From DATAEY01 sp045805565 (GTDB lineage: Bacteria > Actinomycetota > Thermoleophilia > Solirubrobacterales > Solirubrobacteraceae), in NCBI GenBank assembly GCA_045805565.1, contig JBJMKZ010000039.1, positions 62,001-126,000 of the forward strand: a stretch of 64,000 nucleotides of DNA. Direction: 5' to 3'. The notes under the pieces are model-generated. The model had not been told where the DNA came from. It did no database searches and saw only the letters and a program-made list of their open reading frames with translations. This document shows positions 26,148 through 33,978 of this stretch, piece after piece; position 1 is the stretch's first letter; every line of letters starts with the position of its first letter. Made by a program: the position numbers and the translations under genes.

Positions 26148-26435
26148 ATGGATCTCACTTTCATGAACGACCTGGTCCTGTTCGCCCAGGGCGGCGGCGG
26201 CGGCAAGAGCATGGCCGCCATCGCGCTGGGCGTCGGCGCCGGCCTGGGGACGATCGGCCCCGGGGTGGGCGTCGGCTACATCTTCGGCAAGGTGATCGAG
26301 TCGGTCACCCGCCAGCCGGAGATGCGCGACGAGATCACCAGCATCCAGTGGCTGGGCTTCGCGCTGACCGAGGCGATCGTGTTCTACGCGTTCATCTTCG
26401 GCCTGATCGCGTTCTTCCTCGGCGGCAGCGGGTGA
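26148..26435 (+). CDS. atpE: F-type ATP synthase subunit c
   Basis: A 95-residue two-helix proteolipid. The first helix has the Gly-rich packing pattern GVGAGLGTIGPGVGVG, the polar loop is RQPEM, and the ion-carrying carboxylate is Glu75 in FALTEAIVFYAF. The residues after Glu75 are Ala-Ile rather than the Ser/Thr of sodium-type rings, so proton coupling is expected. It has about 15 residues before helix 1, slightly longer than usual, including a GGGGG run. Confidence 0.95.
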   Translation: MDLTFMNDLVLFAQGGGGGKSMAAIALGVGAGLGTIGPGVGVGYIFGKVIESVTRQPEMRDEITSIQWLGFALTEAIVFYAFIFGLIAFFLGGSG

Positions 26436-27043
26436 TGCCCGCGGCGTCGGCGACGCCCGCCCTGTTCGTCCTGGCCGCCGGCGGCGGTGGCGGCAGCGGC
26501 AACTTCCTGGTCTCGCCCAGCCTCGGGCTGATGATCTGGACGCTGCTGGCATTCCTCGGCGCGATGCTCCTGCTGCGCCGCTTCGCCTTCCCCCGGATCC
26601 AGGATGCGCTCGATCGCCGCCAGCGCTCCATCGAGGCGTCGATCGACGCCGCCGATCGCACCCGCCGCGAGGCGGAGGAGCTGCTGGCCGAGTACCGGGA
26701 GCGTCTGCGAGAGGCTCGCGCCCAGTCCGAGGAGATCGTGGCCCGTGCGCGCAAGGCGGCCGAGAACGCCGAGCGCGAGGGCCAGGAGGCGGGCAAGGTC
26801 AAGCGGGAGGAGCTCCTCGCCCAGACGCGGCGCGACATCGAGGCGGAGACCCGGCGGGCGATCCAGGAGATCCGCAAGGAGGTGGCCGACATGACCGTGT
26901 TGGCCACCGAGAAGCTCACTCGCAAGGCGTTGACCGAGGACGACCAGCGACGCCTAGTCGAGGAGACCCTGCGGGAACTGGACTTCTCGGCGCTCGCCGG
27001 CGAGGGCGACGGGCGCGGCGAGGGCGACGGCCGGGAGGGGTAG
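26435..27043 (+). CDS. atpF: F-type ATP synthase subunit b
   Basis: A 202-residue peripheral-stalk subunit with one N-terminal helix in the membrane (LGLMIWTLLAFLGAMLLLRRF) and a long charged coiled coil. The ATG at 26435 overlaps the last base of the atpE stop. The tail GEGDGRGEGDGREG is an early, mild example of the acidic/Gly-rich tails seen in the F1 subunits of this operon. It is separate from delta, unlike the b-delta fusion of mycobacteria. Confidence 0.92.
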   Translation: MPAASATPALFVLAAGGGGGSGNFLVSPSLGLMIWTLLAFLGAMLLLRRFAFPRIQDALDRRQRSIEASIDAADRTRREAEELLAEYRERLREARAQSEEIVARARKAAENAEREGQEAGKVKREELLAQTRRDIEAETRRAIQEIRKEVADMTVLATEKLTRKALTEDDQRRLVEETLRELDFSALAGEGDGRGEGDGREG

Positions 27044-27577
27044 GTGGAGGAGATCGCCGAGGTCTATTCGCGCGCCCTGTTCGAGGTGGCCAAGGAACAG
27101 GACAAGCTGGACGAGGTGCGCGAGCAACTGGACGAGTTCGCCGACGCGGTCGCCGAGAGCCGCGACCTGCAGGTCTTCTTCTTCTCCCCCTACTTCTCCG
27201 GTGAGGAGAAGAAGGAGGGATTGTCCAAGGCCGTCGACGGCGCCGACGAGACGGTGCTCAACACCCTGAAGCTGCTGATCGACAAGCACCGGATGCCGGC
27301 GCTGTTTCGGATACGACGCCAGTTCGACCAGCTGTGGGCGCAGGAGAATCGGCTCCTGCCGGTGGAGCTCACCAGCGCGATCGAGCTGGACAGGAGCACG
27401 GTCAAGCAGGTGCGAGACGCCATCGCCGAGCAGACCGACCGGCGAATCGACCTGAAAACCCATGTGGATCCCGACATACTGGGGGGAATCGTCCTGCGGG
27501 TGGGTAACTCGATCCTCGACGCCTCGATCCGCAACCGACTCGAGCAACTACGCAAGCAGGTGGCGAGGGCCGCCTAG
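27044..27577 (+). CDS. atpH: F-type ATP synthase subunit delta
   Basis: A 177-residue stalk subunit (OSCP) connecting b to the top of F1. It begins EEIAEVYSRALFEVAKEQ, has LFFFSPYFS near residue 45 and the C-terminal DPDILGGIVLRVGNSILDASIRNRLEQLRKQ block. The GTG start follows the atpF stop with no gap. No unusual acidic extension is present. Confidence 0.93.
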   Translation: MEEIAEVYSRALFEVAKEQDKLDEVREQLDEFADAVAESRDLQVFFFSPYFSGEEKKEGLSKAVDGADETVLNTLKLLIDKHRMPALFRIRRQFDQLWAQENRLLPVELTSAIELDRSTVKQVRDAIAEQTDRRIDLKTHVDPDILGGIVLRVGNSILDASIRNRLEQLRKQVARAA

Positions 27578-27601
27578 CAATCCGGGAGGACGCGAGCGCA
27601 C

Positions 27602-29296
27602 ATGCAGATCAAGCCCGACGAGATCACGTCCATCCTCAAGAGCCGCATCGAGGGGCTAGACGAGGACGGCGCCGACCTGGCGGAGGTGGGCACCGTCCTG
27701 TCGGTGGCAGACGGAATCGCCCGCGTTCACGGCCTCGAGAACTGCCAGGCGCTGGAGATGCTCGAGCTGCCGCACGACGTGACCGGCCTGGCCCTGAACC
27801 TGGAATCCGACAACGTCGGCGCGGTGCTGTTCGGCCCGTGGGACCAGGTGGTGGAGGGCGACACCGCCAAGCGCAGCGGAAAGCTGCTCGAGATCCCGGT
27901 CGGCGAGGACCTGCTGGGGCGAATCGTGGATCCGCTCGGCAAGCCGCTCGACGGAAAGGGCGACATCGAGCTGTCGGAGTCCCGTCCCGCCGAGTTCAAG
28001 GCTCCCGGCGTGGTGCAGCGCGAGCCGGTGGAGGAGCCGATGCTGACCGGTCTGAAGGCGATCGACTCGATGATCCCGATCGGGCGCGGCCAGCGGGAGC
28101 TGATCATCGGCGACCGCCAGACGGGGAAGTCGGCGATCGCCATCGACACGATCATCAACAACAAGGACAAGGACCTGATCTGCGTCTACGTCGCCATCGG
28201 CCAGCGGATGGCCACGGTGGTGCAGCTCGCCGAGGTGCTGTCGGACAACGGCGCCCTCGACCACACGATCATCGTCGCCGCCCCGGCCGACGAGGCGGCC
28301 CCCATCAAGTACATGGCTCCCTACGCCGGCTGCGCCATGGCCGAGTACTTCCTGTACGAGGGCAGAGCGGCGCTGTGCGTCTACGACGACCTGACCAAGC
28401 ACGCCTACGCCTACCGGCAGATGTCTCTGCTTCTGCGGCGCCCGCCCGGCCGCGAGGCCTATCCGGGCGATGTCTTCTACCTGCACTCGCGGCTGCTGGA
28501 GCGCGCATGCAAGCTGTCGGACGAGTTCGGCGGAGGTTCACTGACCGCCCTGCCGATCGTCGAGACCCAGGCGGGTGACGTTTCCGCCTACATCCCCACC
28601 AACGTGATCTCGATCACCGACGGCCAGATCTTCCTGGAGCCCGGGCTCTTCTACTCGGGCGTGCGGCCCGCGATCAACGTCGGGATCTCGGTCTCCCGTG
28701 TGGGAGGCAACGCCCAGCTGACGCCCATGAAAAAGGTGGCGGGACGGCTGCGGCTGGACCTGTCGCAGTTCCGGGAGCTGGAGGCTTTCGCCCAGTTCGG
28801 GTCCGAGCTTGACCCCGACACCCAGAAGACGCTGGCGCGCGGCGAGCGCCTGGTGGCCACCCTCAACCAGAGCGAGCGCAGCCCGCTTCCCGCCGAGGAC
28901 CAGGTGGTTCAGATCTATGCGGCGACCAACGGCTACCTCGACCGGATCGTCGTCGACAAGGTGAACGACTTCCTCGACGGCCTCACCCAGCGCTTCCGCT
29001 CCGAGCAGGAGGACCTGCTGGAGACGATCAGCGACGGCAACTGGGACGACAGCACGGTGGAGGCCGTGGAGCAGGCGGTCTCCGAGTTCGCCGACGACTT
29101 CGGATACGACCTCGACGAGGAGGGCGAGCCGATCGAGGAGGGCGAGTCCGACCGCGCCAGCCGCCGCGAGGACGAGGAGGAGGGTGAGGAGGAGGAGGAG
29201 CCCAGCGCCGAGGAGGAGGGCGAAGGCGAGGAGGGCGAAGGCGAGGAAGAGAAGGAAGAAGAGGAGGAGGAGCAGGAGACCGCCGGCGCGCGGTAG
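27602..29296 (+). CDS. atpA: F-type ATP synthase subunit alpha with an acidic C-terminal tail
   Basis: A 564-residue non-catalytic nucleotide-binding subunit. The core (1 to about 503) is normal: GDRQTGKS P-loop at 170-177 and the arginine finger region SVSRVGG near 364-369, through the C-terminal helical domain ending FADDFGYD. Homologues end about there. This protein continues for some 60 residues, overwhelmingly Glu (runs such as EEEGEEEEEPSAEEEGEGEE), ending ETAGAR. The DNA of the tail is almost all purine. Start ATG behind GGGAGGA. Confidence 0.95.
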   Translation: MQIKPDEITSILKSRIEGLDEDGADLAEVGTVLSVADGIARVHGLENCQALEMLELPHDVTGLALNLESDNVGAVLFGPWDQVVEGDTAKRSGKLLEIPVGEDLLGRIVDPLGKPLDGKGDIELSESRPAEFKAPGVVQREPVEEPMLTGLKAIDSMIPIGRGQRELIIGDRQTGKSAIAIDTIINNKDKDLICVYVAIGQRMATVVQLAEVLSDNGALDHTIIVAAPADEAAPIKYMAPYAGCAMAEYFLYEGRAALCVYDDLTKHAYAYRQMSLLLRRPPGREAYPGDVFYLHSRLLERACKLSDEFGGGSLTALPIVETQAGDVSAYIPTNVISITDGQIFLEPGLFYSGVRPAINVGISVSRVGGNAQLTPMKKVAGRLRLDLSQFRELEAFAQFGSELDPDTQKTLARGERLVATLNQSERSPLPAEDQVVQIYAATNGYLDRIVVDKVNDFLDGLTQRFRSEQEDLLETISDGNWDDSTVEAVEQAVSEFADDFGYDLDEEGEPIEEGESDRASRREDEEEGEEEEEPSAEEEGEGEEGEGEEEKEEEEEEQETAGAR

Positions 29297-29311
29297 GCCT
29301 CGAGCGCACCC

Positions 29312-30256
29312 ATGTCGACCCAGCGCGACATCCAGGACCAGATCTCGAGCGTCAAGAACATCGAGAAGATCACCCGGGCCATGCAGATGGTCGCCGCCGC
29401 GCGGCTGCGCCGCGCCGAAGAGCGGATCGAGGCGCTGCGCCCCTACGCCGATGCCATCCGGCGGATGACCCGGCAGGCGGCGGAGGCGGCGGAGAACATA
29501 CCCAACGTCCCGATCCTGTTCGAGCACGGCGAGGAGAACGACGTGGCGCTCCTGCTGGTCACCGGCGATCGCGGTCTGGCGGGGTCGTTCAACTCCCAGA
29601 TCATCCGGGCGGGCATGGGCGCGGCCCGCGAGCACGAGTCCGACGGCAAGTCGGTGTCGTTCTATGCCTCCGGCCGGCGCGGGGCCTCCTCGCTGGAGTT
29701 CCGAGGCAAGGAGCCGGAGGGCAAGTACATCGGGTTCACCGACCGGCCGTCCTACTCCGACGCGCGCGAGATCGCCAACGACCTCATGGCCGCCTACGTG
29801 GACGAGAAGGTGGATCGGGTCGAGATCTTCTATAACGGCTATGTCTCCCCGATGACCCAGGTGGTCCGGCGGGAGACCCTGCTGCCGCTCGAGCAGGCGT
29901 CGATCCTCGAGGAGGACGACTCGGAGGACGGCGAGGACGGCGACGACGAGCACGAGGGCGAGGAGGAGCGCTCGGAGGAGCCCGAGCCCGGGCATCGTGC
30001 GCTGGTCGAGTACGAGCCGGGAGCGGAGGAGATCCTCAAGCGCCTAGTCCCCGACTACGTCGAGGTGTCGGTTTACCGGGCGCTGCTGGAGTCGACCGCC
30101 TCCGAGCACGGGGCCCGCATGACCGCCATGCGCCAGGCCTCCGACAACGCGAAGGAGATGATCGACGACCTGACCCTCGAGGCCAATCGCGCCCGCCAGG
30201 CGGAGATCACGCAGGAGATCATGGAGGTCGTGGCGGGCGCCGAGGCGCTCAGGTAG
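29312..30256 (+). CDS. atpG: F-type ATP synthase subunit gamma with an acidic loop insertion
   Basis: A 314-residue rotor subunit. The N-terminal helix (DIQDQISSVKNIEKITRAMQMVAAARLRRAE) and C-terminal helix (ASEHGARMTAMRQASDNAKEMIDDLTL...EITQEI) that form the coiled-coil shaft are intact. Between the globular domain and the segment YEPGAEEILKRLVPDYV, residues about 200-226 are an acidic insert (EEDDSEDGEDGDDEHEGEEE), where homologues have a short variable loop. This faces the foot of the rotor near epsilon and the c-ring. Confidence 0.93.
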   Translation: MSTQRDIQDQISSVKNIEKITRAMQMVAAARLRRAEERIEALRPYADAIRRMTRQAAEAAENIPNVPILFEHGEENDVALLLVTGDRGLAGSFNSQIIRAGMGAAREHESDGKSVSFYASGRRGASSLEFRGKEPEGKYIGFTDRPSYSDAREIANDLMAAYVDEKVDRVEIFYNGYVSPMTQVVRRETLLPLEQASILEEDDSEDGEDGDDEHEGEEERSEEPEPGHRALVEYEPGAEEILKRLVPDYVEVSVYRALLESTASEHGARMTAMRQASDNAKEMIDDLTLEANRARQAEITQEIMEVVAGAEALR

Positions 30257-30281
30257 CTACCAGACAAGACGGGAGAGACCC

Positions 30282-32330
30282 TTGACCGACAAGCAGACAG
30301 AGGAGAACCAGGAGCAGGAGGAGGACCAGGAGCAGGACGGCAAGCAGGAGACCGAGGACAAGCAGGAGCAAGGGGACGACCAGGAGCAGGAGGAGAAGCA
30401 GGAGCGCATCCAGGAGCTGCGCGAGGAGCTCGCCGAGCTGGAGGGCGACGAGGACGGGGCCCAGGCCCAGGCCAGCGAGGATGGCCGGCGAGGCGAGGGC
30501 GACGGCAAGCGCAATCTCGGACGCCTGGAGGAGATCCAGGGGGTGGTGATCGAGGCCGTCTTCCCGGACGAGCTGCCCGAGATCAACCACGCGATCACGC
30601 TCGAGCGGCCCGACACCGGCGAGACGGCGGAGGGCATCTCGTCGGGCATTCAGGCCGGACGCCTGGTGTGCGAGGTACAGCAGCACCTGGGCGACGACCG
30701 CGTCCTGGCGGTGGCGATGGACAGCACCGACGGGCTCACACGCGGGATGGAGGTGGCGGACACGGGCGGCCCGATCACCGTTCCGGTCGGCGACGCCACC
30801 CTGGGCCGGATCTTCAACCTGCTGGGGGAGACGATCGACGGGGGCGACCCGGTCGAGACCGACGAGCGCTGGCCGATCCACCGCTCGGCGCCCGAGGTGG
30901 AGGACCTCACGCCGACCGAGGAGATGCTCGAGACCGGGATCAAGGTGATCGACCTGCTGGCCCCCTACGCCAAGGGCGGAAAGGTGGGCCTGTTCGGCGG
31001 GGCAGGTGTGGGCAAGACGGTCCTCATCCAGGAGCTGATCCGCAACATCGCCGAGGAGCACGAGGGGCTGTCCGCGTTCTGCGGGGTCGGCGAGCGTTCG
31101 CGCGAGGGCAACGACCTTTGGCTGGAGATGAAGGAGTCCGGGGTGATCGACAAGACCATCCTGGTGTTCGGGCAGATGAACGAGCCGCCCGGCGCCCGCA
31201 TGCGGGTGGGCCTGTCCGGCCTGACCATGGCCGAATACTTCCGCGAGCAGGGCGGCCAGGACGTCCTGCTGTTCATCGACAACATCTTCCGGTTCGTGCA
31301 GGCCGGTTCGGAGGTCTCGGCGTTGCTGGGGCGCATGCCGTCCCAGGTGGGCTACCAGCCGACGCTGGAGACCGAGATGGGCCAGCTGCAGGAGCGCATC
31401 ACCTCCACCCGCGAGGGGTCGGTGACCAGCGTGCAGGCGATCTACGTCCCCGCCGACGACCTCACGGATCCGGCGCCGGCGTCGGTGTTCGCCCACCTCA
31501 ACGCGACGACGGTGCTCTCGCGCTCGATCTCCGAGAAGGGCATCTACCCGGCGGTCGACCCGCTCGACTCGACCTCGACCATCCTCAAGTCGGAGATCCT
31601 GGGCGACGAGCACTTCGAGGTCGCCAACGAGGTCAAGGAGGTCCTGCAGCGCTACAAGGAGCTGCAGGACATCATCGCCATCCTGGGGATCGACGAGCTG
31701 TCGGACGAGGACAAGCTCCTGGTGCAGCGCGCCCGCAAGGTGGAGCGGTTCCTCTCCCAGCCATTCTTCGTGGCCGAGCAGTTCACCGGCACCTCGGGCG
31801 AGTACGTGCCGATCGGTGAGACGGTCCGCGGGTTCAAGGAGATCATCGAGGGCAAGCACGACGACGTCCCCGAGCGCGCCTTCCTGCTGAAGGGAACCAT
31901 CGACCAGGTCGTCGCCGAGGCCGGCGGTGGCGACGAGGAGAAGGAGGAAGAGAAGGACGAAGAGAAGGAGGAGGAGGACGGCCAGGAGGATGAGCAGGAC
32001 GAGTCCGCCGGCGACGAGGACGAGGGAGACGCCGAGGGCGAGGGCAAGAGTGGCCAGGACGACCAGGACGAGGACGAGGGCGAGCAGGATGAGGACGGGG
32101 ATGGCGACGGGGGCGACGACGAGCAGGACGAAGGCGACAAGGAGGAGGAGGACGCGTCCTCGGGCGGCGATGACGACGATGGCGACGAGGACGAGGGCGA
32201 GGGCGACAAGGACGACGACGAAGGGGATGGCGACGAGGACGAGGGCGACGGCGACGGCGACGGCGACCAGGATGGGGACGGCGACGAGGACGCCGACAAG
32301 CAGGACAAGGGCGACGGGAAGGACGGCTAG
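30282..32330 (+). CDS. atpD: F-type ATP synthase subunit beta with charged N-terminal and long acidic C-terminal extensions
   Basis: A 682-residue catalytic subunit, against roughly 460-485 in the family. The core, about 79-548, is intact: GGAGVGKT P-loop 239-246, catalytic Glu271 in GERSREGND, DNIFRF at 333-338, and DELSDED (the DELSEED lever) at 471-477. Residues 1-78 are a Gln/Glu/Asp-rich extension. Residues 551-682 are about 60% Asp/Glu by hand count, with Gly and few Lys. The start is TTG at 30282 after GGGAGAG; no other start lies before the core, so the N-extension must be translated. Confidence 0.95.
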   Translation: MTDKQTEENQEQEEDQEQDGKQETEDKQEQGDDQEQEEKQERIQELREELAELEGDEDGAQAQASEDGRRGEGDGKRNLGRLEEIQGVVIEAVFPDELPEINHAITLERPDTGETAEGISSGIQAGRLVCEVQQHLGDDRVLAVAMDSTDGLTRGMEVADTGGPITVPVGDATLGRIFNLLGETIDGGDPVETDERWPIHRSAPEVEDLTPTEEMLETGIKVIDLLAPYAKGGKVGLFGGAGVGKTVLIQELIRNIAEEHEGLSAFCGVGERSREGNDLWLEMKESGVIDKTILVFGQMNEPPGARMRVGLSGLTMAEYFREQGGQDVLLFIDNIFRFVQAGSEVSALLGRMPSQVGYQPTLETEMGQLQERITSTREGSVTSVQAIYVPADDLTDPAPASVFAHLNATTVLSRSISEKGIYPAVDPLDSTSTILKSEILGDEHFEVANEVKEVLQRYKELQDIIAILGIDELSDEDKLLVQRARKVERFLSQPFFVAEQFTGTSGEYVPIGETVRGFKEIIEGKHDDVPERAFLLKGTIDQVVAEAGGGDEEKEEEKDEEKEEEDGQEDEQDESAGDEDEGDAEGEGKSGQDDQDEDEGEQDEDGDGDGGDDEQDEGDKEEEDASSGGDDDDGDEDEGEGDKDDDEGDGDEDEGDGDGDGDQDGDGDEDADKQDKGDGKDG

Positions 32331-32333
32331 GTC

Positions 32334-32747
32334 GTGGCGCACGAGAAGTTCCCGGTCGAGGTCCTCAGCCCCGAGGGCCAGGTCTGGTCGGGCGAGGCGG
32401 AGATGGTCTCCACCCGGACCCCGACCGGCTCGATCGGGGTGCTGGCCAATCACACGCCGCTGCTGGCCATGCTCGATCCCACCGAGCTGCGCCTGTACGA
32501 GTCCGAGTCCGAGGTGATCCGCTTCGCCCAGGGCGAGGGCTATCTGCAGGTGGGTGGAAACCGCGCGCTGCTGCTGGTGGAGGAGGCGCAGCCCCCCGAC
32601 GAGCTCGACGCGTCCGAGCTCCGTGACCGGCTCAAGCGGGCCGAGCGCGAGCTGGAGAGCGCCGATGAGGACTCCGAGCAGGAACGCGTCGCAAGCCGCG
32701 ACAAGCGTCGCTGGGAGTCATTCCTGGAGATCGCGGAGGGCTCCTAG
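32334..32747 (+). CDS. atpC: F-type ATP synthase subunit epsilon
   Basis: A 137-residue central-stalk subunit that regulates ATP hydrolysis. The N-terminal beta sandwich reads FPVEVLSPEGQVWSGEAEMVSTRTPTGSIGVLANHTPLLAML. The C-terminal helical part (ELRDRLKRAERELESADED...SRDKRRWESFLEIA) is full-length, so an inhibitory conformation is possible. GTG at 32334, 3 bp after the atpD stop; last gene of the operon. Confidence 0.93.
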   Translation: MAHEKFPVEVLSPEGQVWSGEAEMVSTRTPTGSIGVLANHTPLLAMLDPTELRLYESESEVIRFAQGEGYLQVGGNRALLLVEEAQPPDELDASELRDRLKRAERELESADEDSEQERVASRDKRRWESFLEIAEGS

Positions 32748-32753
32748 CCACCA

Positions 32754-32770
32754 GCCGCCCCTCGGGCGGC
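32754..32770 (+). terminator. Terminator hairpin of the atp operon
   Basis: GCCGCCC and GGGCGGC pair in a 7-bp GC stem with loop CTC, 6 bp after the atpC stop. Confidence 0.55.
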
Positions 32771-32792
32771 CGGGGACGCCCTGACCGTCCAC

Positions 32793-32840
32793 TACCCTGT
32801 CCGGATGCCGGTGGTCCCCCTCGCGCCGCGGGCGGGCTGA
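32793..32840 (+). promoter_or_regulatory. -10 box followed by an 11-codon leaderless mini-ORF
   Basis: TACCCT at 32793-32798 lies 6 nt before an ATG at 32805, the spacing seen for leaderless genes in this window. That ATG opens only MPVVPLAPRAG and a TGA at 32838-32840, 13 bp before the ATG of the M20 gene. It may be a leader peptide or simply the 5' UTR of the M20 mRNA. Confidence 0.3.
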
Positions 32841-32853
32841 ACGGCGCAGCACC

Positions 32854-33978
32854 ATGCACGAACGCCCCCTGGCCGAGCGGCTGATCACCTACGACACGTC
32901 CACGCCCGACGGCCTGCACGCGGCCGCCGGCTTCGTCAAGGGCTGGCTGCAGTCCCATGACATCGACGTGCGCGACCGCGATCACGCTGGCCTGCCGGTC
33001 ATCCTCGCCGACGTCGGGGCGCCCGAGTCGGTCGGCGTGCCCGCGGTGATCCTGCACGGGCACCTCGACGTGGTGCCCGGCCACCCTGAGCAGTTCACGC
33101 CGCGCGTCGAGGGCGACCGGCTGATCGGTCGGGGCGCCTACGACATGAAGGGCGCGCTGGCCGTGATGCTCGGCGTGGTGGCGGAGGCGGCGCGGCAGCG
33201 AAGCGTGCGAGTCCGCTTCCTCTGCGTGCCCGACGAGGAGTCGGAGGACATCGACCACTGTTCGACCGCCGTCCTGGTCCGCGAGGGATTCGCGGGCGAC
33301 TTCGCGATCACCGGCGAGCCCACCGACCTGCACATCGGGGTGGAGGCCAAGGGCGTCCTCGCGATGCGCCTGTGCGTGTCGGGCAAGGCGGCGCATGGCT
33401 CGACCCCGTGGCTGGGCGACAACGCGGTTCTCAAGGCGCTCGACGTTTTTCGGGTCATCGAGTCGCTGCCGTTCAGCCGCGAGTCGTCGGAGCTGTTCGA
33501 CAGTCCCTCGATCAATCTGGGAAGGATCCTGGGCGGGGACGCCCTCAACAAGGTTCCCGACACCTGCGTAATCGACGTCGATGTGCGCTACCTGCCCGAT
33601 CAGGACCCGGGAGACATCCTGGCCGCGGTGCGCGAGCTCGCCGACGTGGAGGTCCTGCGCACGTTCATCCGGGTCCCGGCCCACGTGCCGCGGACCGACC
33701 CCTACGTCGGCGCCCTGCGAGCCGCCGTGGGGCGCTCGACCCACGGCGACGTGCTGAGCGTCGGTCGCGACGGCGCCTCCGACGCGGTGTCGTTCCTGGA
33801 GGCGGCGATACCGGCGGTCGAGTTCGGCCCGTCCGGAGCCGGCCACCACGGGCCCGACGAATGGGTGTCGATCTCCTCGCTGCGCCGCTACCGCGATGCC
33901 CTGCGCGCGTTCGTGGCCGCTCTTCCGGACGCGGCCGCCGGGCCGGGTCTGCGCGCCGTCCCGGAGGCGGGGCGGTGA
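32854..33978 (+). CDS. M20-family metallohydrolase (ArgE/DapE/CPG2 type)
   Basis: A 374-residue zinc amidohydrolase. Metal and catalytic elements: HGHLDVVPGH, the bridging Asp in GRGAYDMKGALA, the EE pair in VPDEESED, and HHGPDEWVS near the C terminus. The dimerisation domain insert includes GKAAHGSTPWLGDNAV. Family members deacylate N-acyl amino acids, succinyl-diaminopimelate or peptides; the exact substrate cannot be told. Its stop overlaps the start of the LCP gene, which hints at a cell-envelope link (inference). Confidence 0.85.
   Translation: MHERPLAERLITYDTSTPDGLHAAAGFVKGWLQSHDIDVRDRDHAGLPVILADVGAPESVGVPAVILHGHLDVVPGHPEQFTPRVEGDRLIGRGAYDMKGALAVMLGVVAEAARQRSVRVRFLCVPDEESEDIDHCSTAVLVREGFAGDFAITGEPTDLHIGVEAKGVLAMRLCVSGKAAHGSTPWLGDNAVLKALDVFRVIESLPFSRESSELFDSPSINLGRILGGDALNKVPDTCVIDVDVRYLPDQDPGDILAAVRELADVEVLRTFIRVPAHVPRTDPYVGALRAAVGRSTHGDVLSVGRDGASDAVSFLEAAIPAVEFGPSGAGHHGPDEWVSISSLRRYRDALRAFVAALPDAAAGPGLRAVPEAGR

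Noticed and set aside
29160..29290. Acidic tail of alpha as a sequencing or assembly artefact
   Set aside because: The frame stays open through codons that are not simple repeats, ends in a normal stop, and gamma and beta have like features in separate places.
30249..32453. Open frame of 734 codons on the minus strand
   Set aside because: Antisense shadow of atpD. Its Leu/Val-rich 'membrane' stretches are only the reverse complement of the GAG/GAC-rich tails.
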